NCBI GenBank assembly: GCA_022385805.1
Contig: MU277783.1
Location: 1 to 48,179, forward strand
Direction of reading: 5' to 3'
Source of the DNA: Pilatotrama ljubarskyi
Lineage: Eukaryota > Basidiomycota > Agaricomycetes > Polyporales > Polyporaceae
Length of the DNA: 48,179 nt
Numbering within the stretch: position 1 is the stretch's first letter; each line of letters begins with the position of its first letter. Below, in pieces: positions 31,770 to 41,363 of this stretch. Both the position numbers and the translations under genes were made by a program. The notes under the pieces were generated by a model. The model saw nothing but the letters and a program-made list of their open reading frames with translations, was not told the origin of the DNA and ran no database searches.

Positions 31770-31851
31770 CGGACAGACGGACGCTATCCTCCTTCAATCT
31801 CTGCGTTCGGTCTCCCACATCCTCCTCAACGACCACAACACCTTGCTCAAC

Positions 31852-32645
31852 ATGGCCCACGTTCTCCCCGACCTCCCCTACGCCTACGATGCTCTCGAGC
31901 CCTTCATCTCGAAGCAGATCATGGAGCTTCACCACAAGAAGCACCACCAGACCTACGTGAACGCCCTCAACGCCGCCGAGCAGGCCTACGCCAAGGCCTC
32001 CACCCCTAAGGAGCGCATCGCTCTCCAGTCCGCGCTCAAGTTCAACGGCGGTGGTGAGTATTCGTCGCATTACTGCACGCGATAAGACGCGATTGACATT
32101 TACGCTGCGCCGCAGGTCACATCAACCACTCCCTCTTCTGGAAGAACCTCGCGCCTGCCGCCTCCGAGGGCAAGGGCAACGGTGGTGTTCTCCGTGATGG
32201 CCCCCTCAAGGAGGCTATCACCAAGACCTTCGGCTCGTTCGACTCGTTCAAGAAGGAGTTCAACGCTACCACCGCTGCCATCCAGGGCTCCGGCTGGGGC
32301 TGGCTCGTAAGTAGCTCTTGCATTTTGTAGGTATTGCGGTGAAGCTAATCGTGCGCTGCGATTTTAGGGCTACAACCCGCAGACCAAGGTTCTGGAGATC
32401 ACCACCACTGCTAACCAGGACCCTCTCCTGAGCCACGTTCCCATCATCGGCGTCGACATCTGGGAGCACGCCTTCTACCTCCAGTACCTCAACGTGAAGG
32501 CTGACGTGAGTGCTTGCCCGTCTCTTCTACTGCAAGTTTCGTTGCTCACATAGTCCCACAGTACCTCAACGCCATCTGGAACGTCATCAACTTCGATGAG
32601 GCCGAGAAGCGCTTCCTCGAGGCTCAGTCTGGCGCCAAGCTCTAA
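31852..32645 (+). CDS. Manganese superoxide dismutase, cytosolic type
   Basis: Converts superoxide to hydrogen peroxide and oxygen. Four exons (31852-32053, 32116-32306, 32368-32505, 32562-32645) give exactly 204 residues, the usual length for the mature enzyme. Predicted Mn ligands by family position are His27 (in ELHHKKHH), His72 (INHS), Asp161 and His165 (in [11 protein letters not shown]). GSGWGWL near residues 125-131 is typical of the Mn rather than the Fe form. It begins directly with [12 protein letters not shown], without a mitochondrial transit peptide; an in-frame TTG three codons upstream adds nothing. This fits the cytosolic Mn enzymes known in basidiomycetes. Codon use is strongly biased to C-ending codons, suggesting high expression. 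It is a conserved single gene standing exactly where the minus-strand half and plus-strand half of the membrane-protein array diverge. Confidence 0.97.
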
Positions 32646-33700
32646 GCATGCGCGCGGACGCTCGTTGCTGACAGCGTTCGATGTCGGGGATGATTGAAGT
32701 AGTACCAAGAAAACTTGTAAGAGGAGGATGGAAGAGGCAAGCTGCATTTGTATATTACCGCGACCCAATGGATGCTGCATGTTATGCTCATTCTGAGATA
32801 TCACTCGGCGGATGATCACTTCCCTATAAGGTAGTGTGTCCTGTGCTATCGTACTAGACAATGCCGGGTGCGAGAAGGATTTGAGTGATGGTGGGATGCA
32901 TGGTGGGATGCGTCCATATGCACATGGTAGGGTACTGTACGCCTTTCTCGGCGGATTGAGGGTTCAAGCTTTCAGACACGGCAAATGTCGAGGTGCTTTC
33001 GTAGCCTCGTGCTTTTAGCGCACGTCCATCCTTCCTTTGACCTACTCCGCATGCAGACTCTGTGCGAACCCGGTCTAGGGAGTCGTTGTCGGTAGCGATT
33101 GGAGATAACCTGGTCCTCCATCTTCTGACCTGAGAATCTCGTCCCACAGATCTCTCCAGGCTACTACTGTATGGCATCGCCGTCGGGTTGTCACGGAGTT
33201 CCAGCCCCGGGTTAGTCCATAGAAGGTGAATGCATGCCTACACATTCACTTTGGACGTACCATCGCTGAATCGGATGCGCCACGCGTTCGACAGCTACGA
33301 TCATCATAATTGAGCTTCATCAGAGAAATGGAGCTCCAAGACAGGTTATCCTCTATCAAGCACACTTCTACGCAATCCGTGCCCTCTATTCAGCATACTC
33401 GTAGTGGTGCGTATGTCTGACCACCTCTGCGTGTTCAAACACCTCAGTATGACCTCCGCGAGGGTATCATTCTCAAATCCTGCAGCGCAGAGCGAGCCTG
33501 AGACGAACGCACGGCAAAAACGCATCTCTTCTTGGCCATGGCTTCCATTCGTTCGCAAATTGTCGTCATGATATCGCATCCTGAAGATGTATGCCCTCGA
33601 CGCCGCTTATCAGGTGTATTTAGCCCATGGGCTTCGCGCATCCTCGCCCGCACCCTCCCCCGACTCGCCGCTCCGTACCGACTGTGCGCCGTTTGCAGCT
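32646..33700. other. Interval between superoxide dismutase and gene H
   Basis: About 1 kb. The part 33465-33600 resembles 36198-36330 upstream of gene I (shared TCAAATCCT-CAG-GCAGAG pattern), so the H/I duplication included upstream DNA. A TATA-like TATTTAG at 33617-33623 precedes gene H. No separate gene is supported. Confidence 0.5.
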
Positions 33701-34922
33701 ATGTTCGCCCTATCTCCATCATCAAGCGACGTTGAACCGAAGCTGTATGACGCATTTCGCGGCGTCTCTAAACGTCTTCCCACCTTTACGATATGGCGAT
33801 CAACTATATCCAACGTCAAGCAAACAACCATCCAGCGTCCCGCGAGCACTACTCCGCCGCCGTTGCCTCCAATATTTTCTACGACCCAGACCGTTTCCAA
33901 AACGAGCTCCATCACGCCGCCGACGACGACGGAGGCTTCCTTATCCGACCCGTACGCCACCAGTCCACCTGCGACGGCCTCTCCCACAACGAGTCCTACG
34001 CCCCACCCACCTCCCTCGGCCTCGTGGATAAGTCAACCGCCGTCGTCAAGTGACTCGGATGCTCCGGACTCGACACTCGTGTTGGGCCCCACTACGAGTG
34101 AAACAGCGATCTCGGTACCCTCTGTCACCTCTGTGAGCAGTCTCTCGAGGACACCGCAGATTACGACCGTGTGGCTAGCAAGTAGCGCTAGTCCCACTCA
34201 GGATCCGAGCGGAGCGCGCTCGGGGACGACAGAGACCGTCGAGAGGATTGTGGTAGCCGTCGCTTGTGTCTGTGTGCTGGCGCTGTTTCCCATGGCATGT
34301 TGGCGGTGGAAGAAGCGGAGGAACCGGAAAGGAGCTGCTTCCGCGGGTGAGTGTAGCGCATAGTAGTTGATTGATTCATAGTGAACGTCTGCTCACTGAT
34401 GCGACTTGTCACGCAGGCGGTACACCAGGTGCAGTTATGCAGGAGCAGTTGCCGCACACGTCCGCAGTCACCGACAGCGACATCCTCGCCCCAACTGGCT
34501 TTCTTTCCGGAGGGGCTACGGTGATAGAAGCCCGAGAGAAATCCCCTGCGGAAATTGAGGATCCTTCCGCGTCTCTCTCTCCGGGCTCCTCCGGCACACT
34601 CTCATACACCGACGCTCTTTGCCCCAACTCCCCACCCCTCACCCCGAATTCACTAGCTGGACCTGCACCGCAGCAATCACACATAACGTCATCCCAGCCG
34701 GTCACGTCTCTCAGACCCTCCGATACGCCATACCAACACGTTCGTTTCAGGCCGTTACCTGTTCCCATCCCTCGCTCTGGCCTTAGTTGTCCCCCTGAAG
34801 AGAGGGGGAGCGTTTGGAGCGTCATGGAGGTGGCGGACGCACATGATTCAGTTCACAGTGTCTATGGAGGCATTGGCGCGGAGGCTGAGATGGACCCGCC
34901 GCCTGTATACAGTCGGTACTAG
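33701..34922 (+). CDS. Membrane protein H: mucin-like ectodomain, single TM, PPVYSRY tail
   Basis: Two exons, 33701-34346 and 34417-34922, joined in phase across a 70-nt intron; 383 residues. The start at 33701 is chosen because a TATA-like element lies at 33617; an in-frame ATG at 33587 would precede it. There is no clear cleavable signal peptide, so the helix may act as a signal-anchor, or a small upstream exon is missed. The N-terminal half is dominated by Ser, Thr and Pro (predicted O-glycosylated), followed by TTVWL, a helix (IVVAVACVCVLALFPMACW) and KKRRNRK. The cytoplasmic tail has YQHVRFRPLPVP, then the conserved block RGSVWSVMEVADAHDSVHSV, YGGIG and the terminal DPPPVYSRY (PPxY inside 34896-34919). 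No RLAGG box. Paralogue of I, in tandem. Confidence 0.78.
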
Positions 34923-36491
34923 GTACTAGGTGTCTGACGCATTCTGTACTCGTGTCGCCTCGATGTACTATCAATTGACGGACGCAACTCGCCCCACACT
35001 CCTTCAGGACTGCACCATATGTACAGTACAAGCGCGTACGCGCCGTTTGTAACGTCTGCGTCCCAGTAATCATTGCCGCTAGTGATGTGACGTACCTCTG
35101 TCAAACGCGCACGGCGCGTCTACGGGTATCAGACTATGTGCATCGTCCAGGTGACCCAGTTTATGTTCAGCTTGTTCGGCACAAGGATGAGTAGGTCAAG
35201 TTGACAGCACTGATTTTTTGGGACCGAACCCTGACGAGTCCATGAGGGAAAGATAAGCAATTGTAGGCTCACCGCGGGCTTGCAATGGCAGTTGTCGAAC
35301 GCTCAGACGTTCCCAGAACTGTGGTTACGGCGGCTGCCCACGATTTGTGGGGCCGCTTGACATGGATTCGAGCAAGGCATCATCCGACGAGCTGAGCAGT
35401 AGGTATCATTTGTCTCTTCAATCACAAGTCGGGGTACACGGCCTCGGTTCAATACACTCGGAGTAAGATTCTTGAGCTTCACGGAGATTCGACCCGTTGA
35501 ATAGAGCTTATTTGCAAGCGCAAAATGCATTGCATTGCCTGCCTCATATTTCAAGGCGCCCAAGGTTTCCGCCATATGATTGGCTGAGGGACACTCTACC
35601 CAATGCTTTTTGCCTTTGCAAATAAGCTCTGGTGGTAACGAAGACATTCGAGAGCGGCCGTTGCCGAAGCGGTTCGTAGCCTCGTGTTACTGAGCGCTAC
35701 CGTCGTCTTAACAGACTCATCTTCGAGCAGGTGCACCGGCGGCGCCCCGGGGCCTTACCATCCTTACCGGTCTGCTGTCATGACGACACGGGTAGGATCT
35801 CTCGCTCCGAACTACTCCACATCCTGTGTACTCATGGCTTATGATCCGGAATCCGCTCTGCGGTGCATCAGTGGACTCTACCCTCTGCGAAGTTCCTATT
35901 GAGTATGCTGTCGTGGTTGTCGCTTCCTCCATGGAAGGCGAGTGTTCCGTCTACGCATCTTTCCTGGAATATCGCCTTTGTATGGGTCTTCCCTTCATCA
36001 GTCCTGATTGTCAGTTGTGAGATGAGCAAGAGGAAGGAATGTACACGAAGCTTGCTGCCGCGCTGCCATCTGGCAAGTGCTCTTCAAGTTCGTGCTCAAC
36101 TCCCTCGATCGAGGCAGGCCAGAAACCAGTCGAGATTTCTGTCACAGGCTTCCTACGGGCTTCAACATGATAGCCATCTTCGTATACGTACGCGCGGGCA
36201 TCATAATCAAATCCTACAGTGCAGAGTAACCTCCGGATGAGCACCCCTGAGCACCTGCTTCTCATGTGCGGGGTTCCCTTCCATTGTAGACTGATGTCGC
36301 GATACCACATGTCACAGATGAATTGATTCTAGTTCGGCTCTTGGGCATATATAGTCCGAATGCTCGTGCCCCGGCGCAACCACTGGCCATTTCTCCATCC
36401 GTCCATCGTGAGGCTCCAGGTCAGTTCGCTCGATTTCTTCCAGGGTTTGAAGTCCGACCATTGAATACGTGTTGTGCTCCCTAGCCTCTCC
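34923..36491. other. Interval between genes H and I, with a possible F-box remnant
   Basis: 1.6 kb. On the minus strand, 35647-35303 encodes MSSLPPELICKGKKHWVEC and a further 95 residues including HFALANKLYSTGRISVKLKN and PRLVIEETNDTYC, reminiscent of the start of a mushroom F-box protein but too short and not continued upstream or downstream; I treat it as a possible truncated remnant. TATATAG at 36348-36354 is a TATA box for gene I, and 36198-36330 resembles the upstream region of H. Confidence 0.35.
36348..36354 (+). promoter_or_regulatory. TATA box of gene I
   Basis: TATATAG about 138 bases before the chosen ATG, at a position comparable to TATTTAG before paralogue H. Confidence 0.5.
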
Positions 36492-37715
36492 ATGTGCCGT
36501 CAGCGCCGCATCATTGAGTTCCGTCGGAATGTGATGGACGCAGGCCTACCGTTTACGATATTCCCAAGTCTCAGCCCGACCACCACGGTCGCTCCGCAGA
36601 CACACATAGTTGGTCCATTGCAAAGCGCTTCGGTGACCCTCCGCGAAACACCCTTACCGTCCACGACCGCCCCCACGACCGCCCAGGGTACGACCTCTGT
36701 CCCATCGCCGGGCACGATAGCGCCCACTTCATCCGACCCGGATATCAGCTTTCCTTCAATCACAACTCCTACCGACACCCGGGATTCCTCCCCAACTGAG
36801 GTCTCTTCTGAATTCGACCTACCGTCGTCATCGGACGTGAATGCGGTAGATTCGACCCCTATCTTCGACCAGACGACCACCGAGACCGCGACTGCGGTCG
36901 TCCCAGTAACCTCCTATATCAGCATTACCGGGAGTACCCAGGCTACGACCGTGTGGCTGTCCGGCACTACCGCCGTGCCCAACCCCAGCGCAGCGCCTTC
37001 GGACTCTACAGCTCCTGTCGAGAAGATTGTCATAGTCGTTGCCTGTGTCTGTCCAGTGACATTGGTGCTCCTGATATGTTGGATGTGGAAGAAACGGAGG
37101 CGCACAAAGAGGGATGCTGTCATCAGTGAGTATTGCGAACACACGGCTTCACTGAGACTGCCTGCTGAACGTTTGGCTTGTTACCTGATCTCGTATCGCG
37201 ATGCAGACGACGCACCGCATGTCCTCTCGCACCAGGAACCTCAACGCACGTTCACAGTCGACAACGGGGAATTGCCAAGCCCTATCGGCTCTCCCTTCCC
37301 TTCAATGGGTGCAAACGCCATCGGTGATACACAAGGCGAGAAGCCTCGCGAATTCGACGAGCATGCTACACCTCCCTTGCGACGCTCCTCCAGCACCCTC
37401 TCATACATCAACTCTCTTGCACCCGAGCCCACCTCCCTGAATACAATGCCACCGTCTCAGCCGCAGCCCGCGCTTTCCCCGTGCTCAATGCCGCCCACGT
37501 CCCTTGCGCCGTACCAACGTGTGGGGTTCAGGCCATTACCCATGCCCGCCCAATTGCCGCCCTCGGGACGTACACCGTTTTCTGGCCCGGAGGACAGGGG
37601 CAGTGTCTGGAGCGTCATGGAGGTTTCAGACGCAAGGAGTACATTTCACGATGCCTATGGAGGTATCGGCGGTGAGGTTGACATGGACCTGCCGCCCATA
37701 TACAGTCGGTACTAG
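36492..37715 (+). CDS. Membrane protein I: mucin-like ectodomain, single TM, PPIYSRY tail
   Basis: Two exons, 36492-37125 and 37207-37715; the 81-nt intron happens to be open in frame, but the GTGAGT donor and GATGCAG acceptor sit exactly where H has its intron. 380 residues after splicing. The N-terminus lacks an obvious signal peptide (FRRNVMDAGLPFTIFPSLSP aligns with H). A Thr/Ser/Pro-rich stalk leads to TTVWLSG and the helix IVIVVACVCPVTLVLLICW, then KKRRRTKRD. The tail shares with H the YQRVGFRPLPMP segment, RGSVWSVMEVSDARSTFHDA, YGGIG and a terminal LPPIYSRY (37689-37712). Conservation of these tail blocks, compared with drift in the stalk, argues that the cytoplasmic part is under selection for binding something. 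Confidence 0.8.
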   Translation: MCRQRRIIEFRRNVMDAGLPFTIFPSLSPTTTVAPQTHIVGPLQSASVTLRETPLPSTTAPTTAQGTTSVPSPGTIAPTSSDPDISFPSITTPTDTRDSSPTEVSSEFDLPSSSDVNAVDSTPIFDQTTTETATAVVPVTSYISITGSTQATTVWLSGTTAVPNPSAAPSDSTAPVEKIVIVVACVCPVTLVLLICWMWKKRRRTKRDAVISEYCEHTASLRLPAERLACYLISYRDADDAPHVLSHQEPQRTFTVDNGELPSPIGSPFPSMGANAIGDTQGEKPREFDEHATPPLRRSSSTLSYINSLAPEPTSLNTMPPSQPQPALSPCSMPPTSLAPYQRVGFRPLPMPAQLPPSGRTPFSGPEDRGSVWSVMEVSDARSTFHDAYGGIGGEVDMDLPPIYSRY

Positions 37716-38277
37716 TCTCGCAAATTCCGGACATGCACTGCCAGGACCATGTACTTGATATCGCTGATGGACTTTCCCTCGTCCCGTGCTCACACTCCTT
37801 CAGCTTTATACCACCGGGAATATCGCGTACGCGTCATCAATAGCAGCTGCATATGTGTGTAAAGTACCTGTATTTCTTGTCGAGAAATCAGTATTTGACC
37901 TTTGTCCGATGTGCTGGAGACCGCTGGATAGGCTTCACGACTCGAGTGCTACTATCCCTGGTGGGGATCTGCAACTTGACAAGGTAATGCAACTCATCTC
38001 TCCCTCATCCCCCGCTCAACGCATCAACCTCGTTCTTGTTGCATTCGATTTGGACTGTAAGTAGACCGCCATATATGAGAATTGGAGTGAAACGGTGAAT
38101 AATCGCGTCCTCGAGGAGCGAATTACATGTTTTCAGCGCCGATTGTACGCTCGCAGCACCAGTGGCACCAAGATCTCACCATAACCACTCACACAATGCT
38201 CCTCAAACGTTCACAGTTGCCTAAATCATACAATCCCGATACCTTTGTCAAACTCGATCTGTATTCACGAAGCTAGT
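37716..38277. other. Interval between gene I and MITE copy 2
   Basis: About 560 bases with short frames only. Nothing recognisable. Confidence 0.4.
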
Positions 38278-38544
38278 CACGAGGGGCAATGGCCCATGCT
38301 CTGGCCTGGAATAGGCAGGGGAAATGGGGTGAATTGTTCTCCTGGTTCTGGTCCGGAGCCAGTCTAGGAATCCGGACAATAGAACACAAAGCGCCGCATT
38401 GATCGCGTTTCTTATCGATAAGTAGGTTTACTTATCCAGATTCCGGACCCGAACCAGGCTGGTAACCAGGTTGTCGACAGGAGTCCAGTTCAGTTCAAAT
38501 TCCTGGCCTGTTCAGGAGGGAAGCACGGGCCAATGCCCCTCGTG
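38278..38544. mobile_element. MITE-like non-autonomous DNA transposon, copy 2
   Basis: 267 bp, by eye identical over its full length to the copy at 11428-11694, in the same orientation. Left and right flanks both read AGT, a 3-bp target duplication that differs from the TAT of copy 1, which proves independent insertions rather than a segmental duplication of the flanks. Identity implies very recent movement or ongoing homogenisation. It lies about 490 bases upstream of monooxygenase 3. Confidence 0.92.
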
Positions 38545-39029
38545 AGTGCAGGAAATGTGCACAAAACATAACGATAAGCGCCCGGTTTGCATTACCCCAA
38601 CGTTTGGCACCTTCTGAACCGGAAGTGCTCCGAGGCCCGCTGTAGGCCATATCTCTTGACGGAAATCGATAGAGTCATAGTGAAGATGTCACGGAATGTC
38701 GTTATGAAAGCTGAAGCGGCGCGGAGACGATTTTACCAAGTTATAGCCCGAACAGGTGAAAACCTGCAGATTCCCCCAAGAGATAGTACGTACTATGCAC
38801 GGCGCGCGGCGGCTAAGTCGCTGACGAGTTGCCTCGGCACCGGCAGGGCGTACTATCACTGGCGGTCGCACAAATATCCAGCGCGACGATGAACGTAGGA
38901 GGCGAACGGCGATCATTGTCTTGCAACTCGCGCTTGCCCCGGCGAACGAAGAGTATCCTCGCGCAGCGCTTCAAGCCTCAACCTCAATCCGAACAAATCC
39001 TTCGCGAGCGACCTACCCAGTACCGTAAC

Positions 39030-40247
39030 ATGTCGGCTACACCCGCTTCCGAGAGTAACCCCCAGCCCCGGATCGCGATTATAGGGGGAGGTCCTGCGGG
39101 ACTGGTACTCCTCCTCACCCTCCTCAAGCGCGGGGTGCCCGCGACGCTGTACGAGCGCGACATCGACAGTACTGCGCGCGCCAACCTAGGCGGCACTCTC
39201 GACCTGCACTGGAATAGCGGACAGCGCGCTTTGCGCGAGAACGGGCTCGAGGAGGTCTTCCTGAAGAACTCTCGCAGCGAAGCCGAGGAAACGAGGGTTT
39301 GCGGCAAGGATGGCACGCTGTTGTGGCATAACTCCCCGTCCGACAAGGCAGGGACCGCTGTGGAGTGGTCGCGCCCCGAGATCGACCGTCGCGTCCTCCG
39401 CCAGATCTTGCTGGACGCCTTGCCCGACCCTAGTGCCATCAAGTGGGGTCACGCCCTCTCCTCCATCCTGCCCTTGGACGATGGCCAGCACGAGCTCACC
39501 TTCGCGAATGGACTGGTCACGGTCGCAGACCTCGTAATCGGAGCCGATGGAGCTCACTCCCGCGTTCGCCCTCTTGTCTCCTCGGCTACACCCATTTATC
39601 ACGGTGTCAACGGGGCCGAGATATCGCTCGCACCTGCCCGCGCTGCCCTCCCGGAAAACCAAGACATCGCAACGAACGTCGGCGTGGGGAGCTGCTACGC
39701 CGCACAGGATGGCAAGATCCTAGCGTTCCAGCGCAATGGCGACGGACGGATCCGAGCGTACGCCTGGCATCGTACCACGCTCGACTGGTCACTCCCACGC
39801 GACCCTGCGGCGGCGAAGAAGGTGCTCCTGGATATCTATGCGGACTGGGCGCCATGGATGCGCAAGTTCATCGACGAGTGCGATGATGACGCGATCTACC
39901 TCCGTCCGCTATTCTATCTCCCTGTGGGACACTGCTGGTTGCATACGCCCGGAGTGACGCTCATTGGGGATGCCGCGCACTTGATGAGCCCGTTCGCGGG
40001 TCAAGGCGCAAACCTGGCCATGCTGGACGGACTCGAGCTGGGGCTGGTTGTGGCAGATGCCGTAGGGAACAGAAGGGGTTCGAAGGACAGGGAGGCGGAG
40101 ATCGCAGCTTGGGAGGAGAGTATGTGCGAGAGGGCCAAAGGACAAGCCGCGAGGTCGTATAAAAACCTCGAACTGTTCCTTGGCGCAGAAGCCCCTCAGT
40201 CCGTGGCCGACAACTTCAGACGTGTCGCAGAACTGCGTCGCGGTTAG
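39030..40247 (+). CDS. TetX-like FAD monooxygenase 3
   Basis: Intact intronless gene; 405 residues from the ATG at 39030 (the frame is open further upstream to 38829, but the paralogues start a few residues before the FAD motif, so the internal ATG is preferred). Landmarks: GGGPAG at residues 19-24, YERD ribose-binding acid, LGGTLDLHWNSGQRALRENG, GADGAHSRVR and LIGDAAHLMSPFAGQGANLA. Cytosolic flavoprotein hydroxylase; substrate unknown. Most similar by eye to copy 1 in the central region (SATPIYHGV-GAE, AFQRNGDGRIRA). MITE copy 2 is in its upstream region, as the other MITE is just downstream of copy 1. Flanked by membrane genes I and J in the same orientation. Confidence 0.93.
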   Translation: MSATPASESNPQPRIAIIGGGPAGLVLLLTLLKRGVPATLYERDIDSTARANLGGTLDLHWNSGQRALRENGLEEVFLKNSRSEAEETRVCGKDGTLLWHNSPSDKAGTAVEWSRPEIDRRVLRQILLDALPDPSAIKWGHALSSILPLDDGQHELTFANGLVTVADLVIGADGAHSRVRPLVSSATPIYHGVNGAEISLAPARAALPENQDIATNVGVGSCYAAQDGKILAFQRNGDGRIRAYAWHRTTLDWSLPRDPAAAKKVLLDIYADWAPWMRKFIDECDDDAIYLRPLFYLPVGHCWLHTPGVTLIGDAAHLMSPFAGQGANLAMLDGLELGLVVADAVGNRRGSKDREAEIAAWEESMCERAKGQAARSYKNLELFLGAEAPQSVADNFRRVAELRRG

Positions 40248-41363
40248 GTATTTCGGTAGGACGTCGCAAAATCTTCACATATGGGCTTGCAAAGTCTGTA
40301 TATGTACAATGAGTATCATCACTACAACGCGGGCTATGATATTACCATCGGCGACTGCCCAGAGAAAGGTCACATGCACGATCATCATCGACCGCGGATT
40401 TACTGAGACTCCATGACCACGACTCGTCCCCAGGCGGCTCACCATGACAGGAGTTTTCGACGAGGAGGTCGGAATGCAGAGGAGCGCTGTACGTGGTCTC
40501 GAGCAGGCTGCCTTCCTGGCCCAAGTACTCGATGACTTGCACTCGAAGTTATCCGGGAACTGCAGAATCCGGTAAGTAGCCTCGTGGCAATTGGCGCGCG
40601 TCCGCTGAGCGCGCAGCCTCGGGCCATTGCTCTTGCAACGGCGTCCATTGTTACTATCACCACTATGGCATACTTGAAGGTCTCCGGCACGAAGATACTC
40701 TTTCCTGTTCGACTCTCGCCCTCATGAAGTCTCCGACTTGCGACGAACCTACAGGACCACAGCATTATCATTGGAAGTCTACGAGGTTCACACTACGCTC
40801 TCATTGCATCCGTGTGCGTCTCAGAGGGTGTGAAGCCCGGGAGTCATGGGAAGCAAATTCATCGACTGTTCTTGATCGAAAGCTGCAAGGTACGGTTTCG
40901 GAGACCGCATGAAGAACGACCGTTGGGCATACAAAGGCTCGACGCCCGTTGGTCCGGTCTCGCGGCGAACCTGCTGTGGTCAATGGAAGAGTGCTCCTCG
41001 TGATTGTTGACTTCGTACGAAGTCCGTTACAACAATTATCTATTGTCTGTGCCGTACACTTATCGCTTCGTCTCTCATAGGAACCTTGCGCAATGCAGAT
41101 GAAGGGTACTCGCAAGAGACACAGGTCAGAAAATGACTGCTTCCGGCCGTCTACGTTCGCTATCTCCAATGAGAGGGATACGAGGGTATGTTTTTATTTG
41201 CACCCTTCACTTTCCGGCTTACCCCATAATGATAGGCGATCACAGCGATCCGGATTCTCATGATTGATATTCGAATTCGTGCCCTCACGCGCATTGATTG
41301 TCTCGCCATGGGTGAGCAGTCGTCGAATATCCGGCTCATGTCGGTCTGATCTGTTTCTGCCCA
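40248..41363. other. Interval between monooxygenase 3 and gene J
   Basis: 1.1 kb. No frame with domain features; no RNA gene or repeat recognised. Confidence 0.4.

Noticed and set aside
31843..31851. TTG start for the superoxide dismutase
   Set aside because: The ATG at 31852 gives the family-typical length and N-terminus; three more residues do not make a transit peptide.
38829..39029. Longer N-terminus for monooxygenase 3 from the upstream in-frame ATG
   Set aside because: Paralogues begin 12-16 residues before the glycine motif; the extra 67 codons are basic, low-quality sequence without similarity.
10147..40247. A secondary-metabolite gene cluster built on the monooxygenases
   Set aside because: No polyketide or peptide synthase, terpene cyclase, transporter or cluster regulator is visible in the 48 kb.
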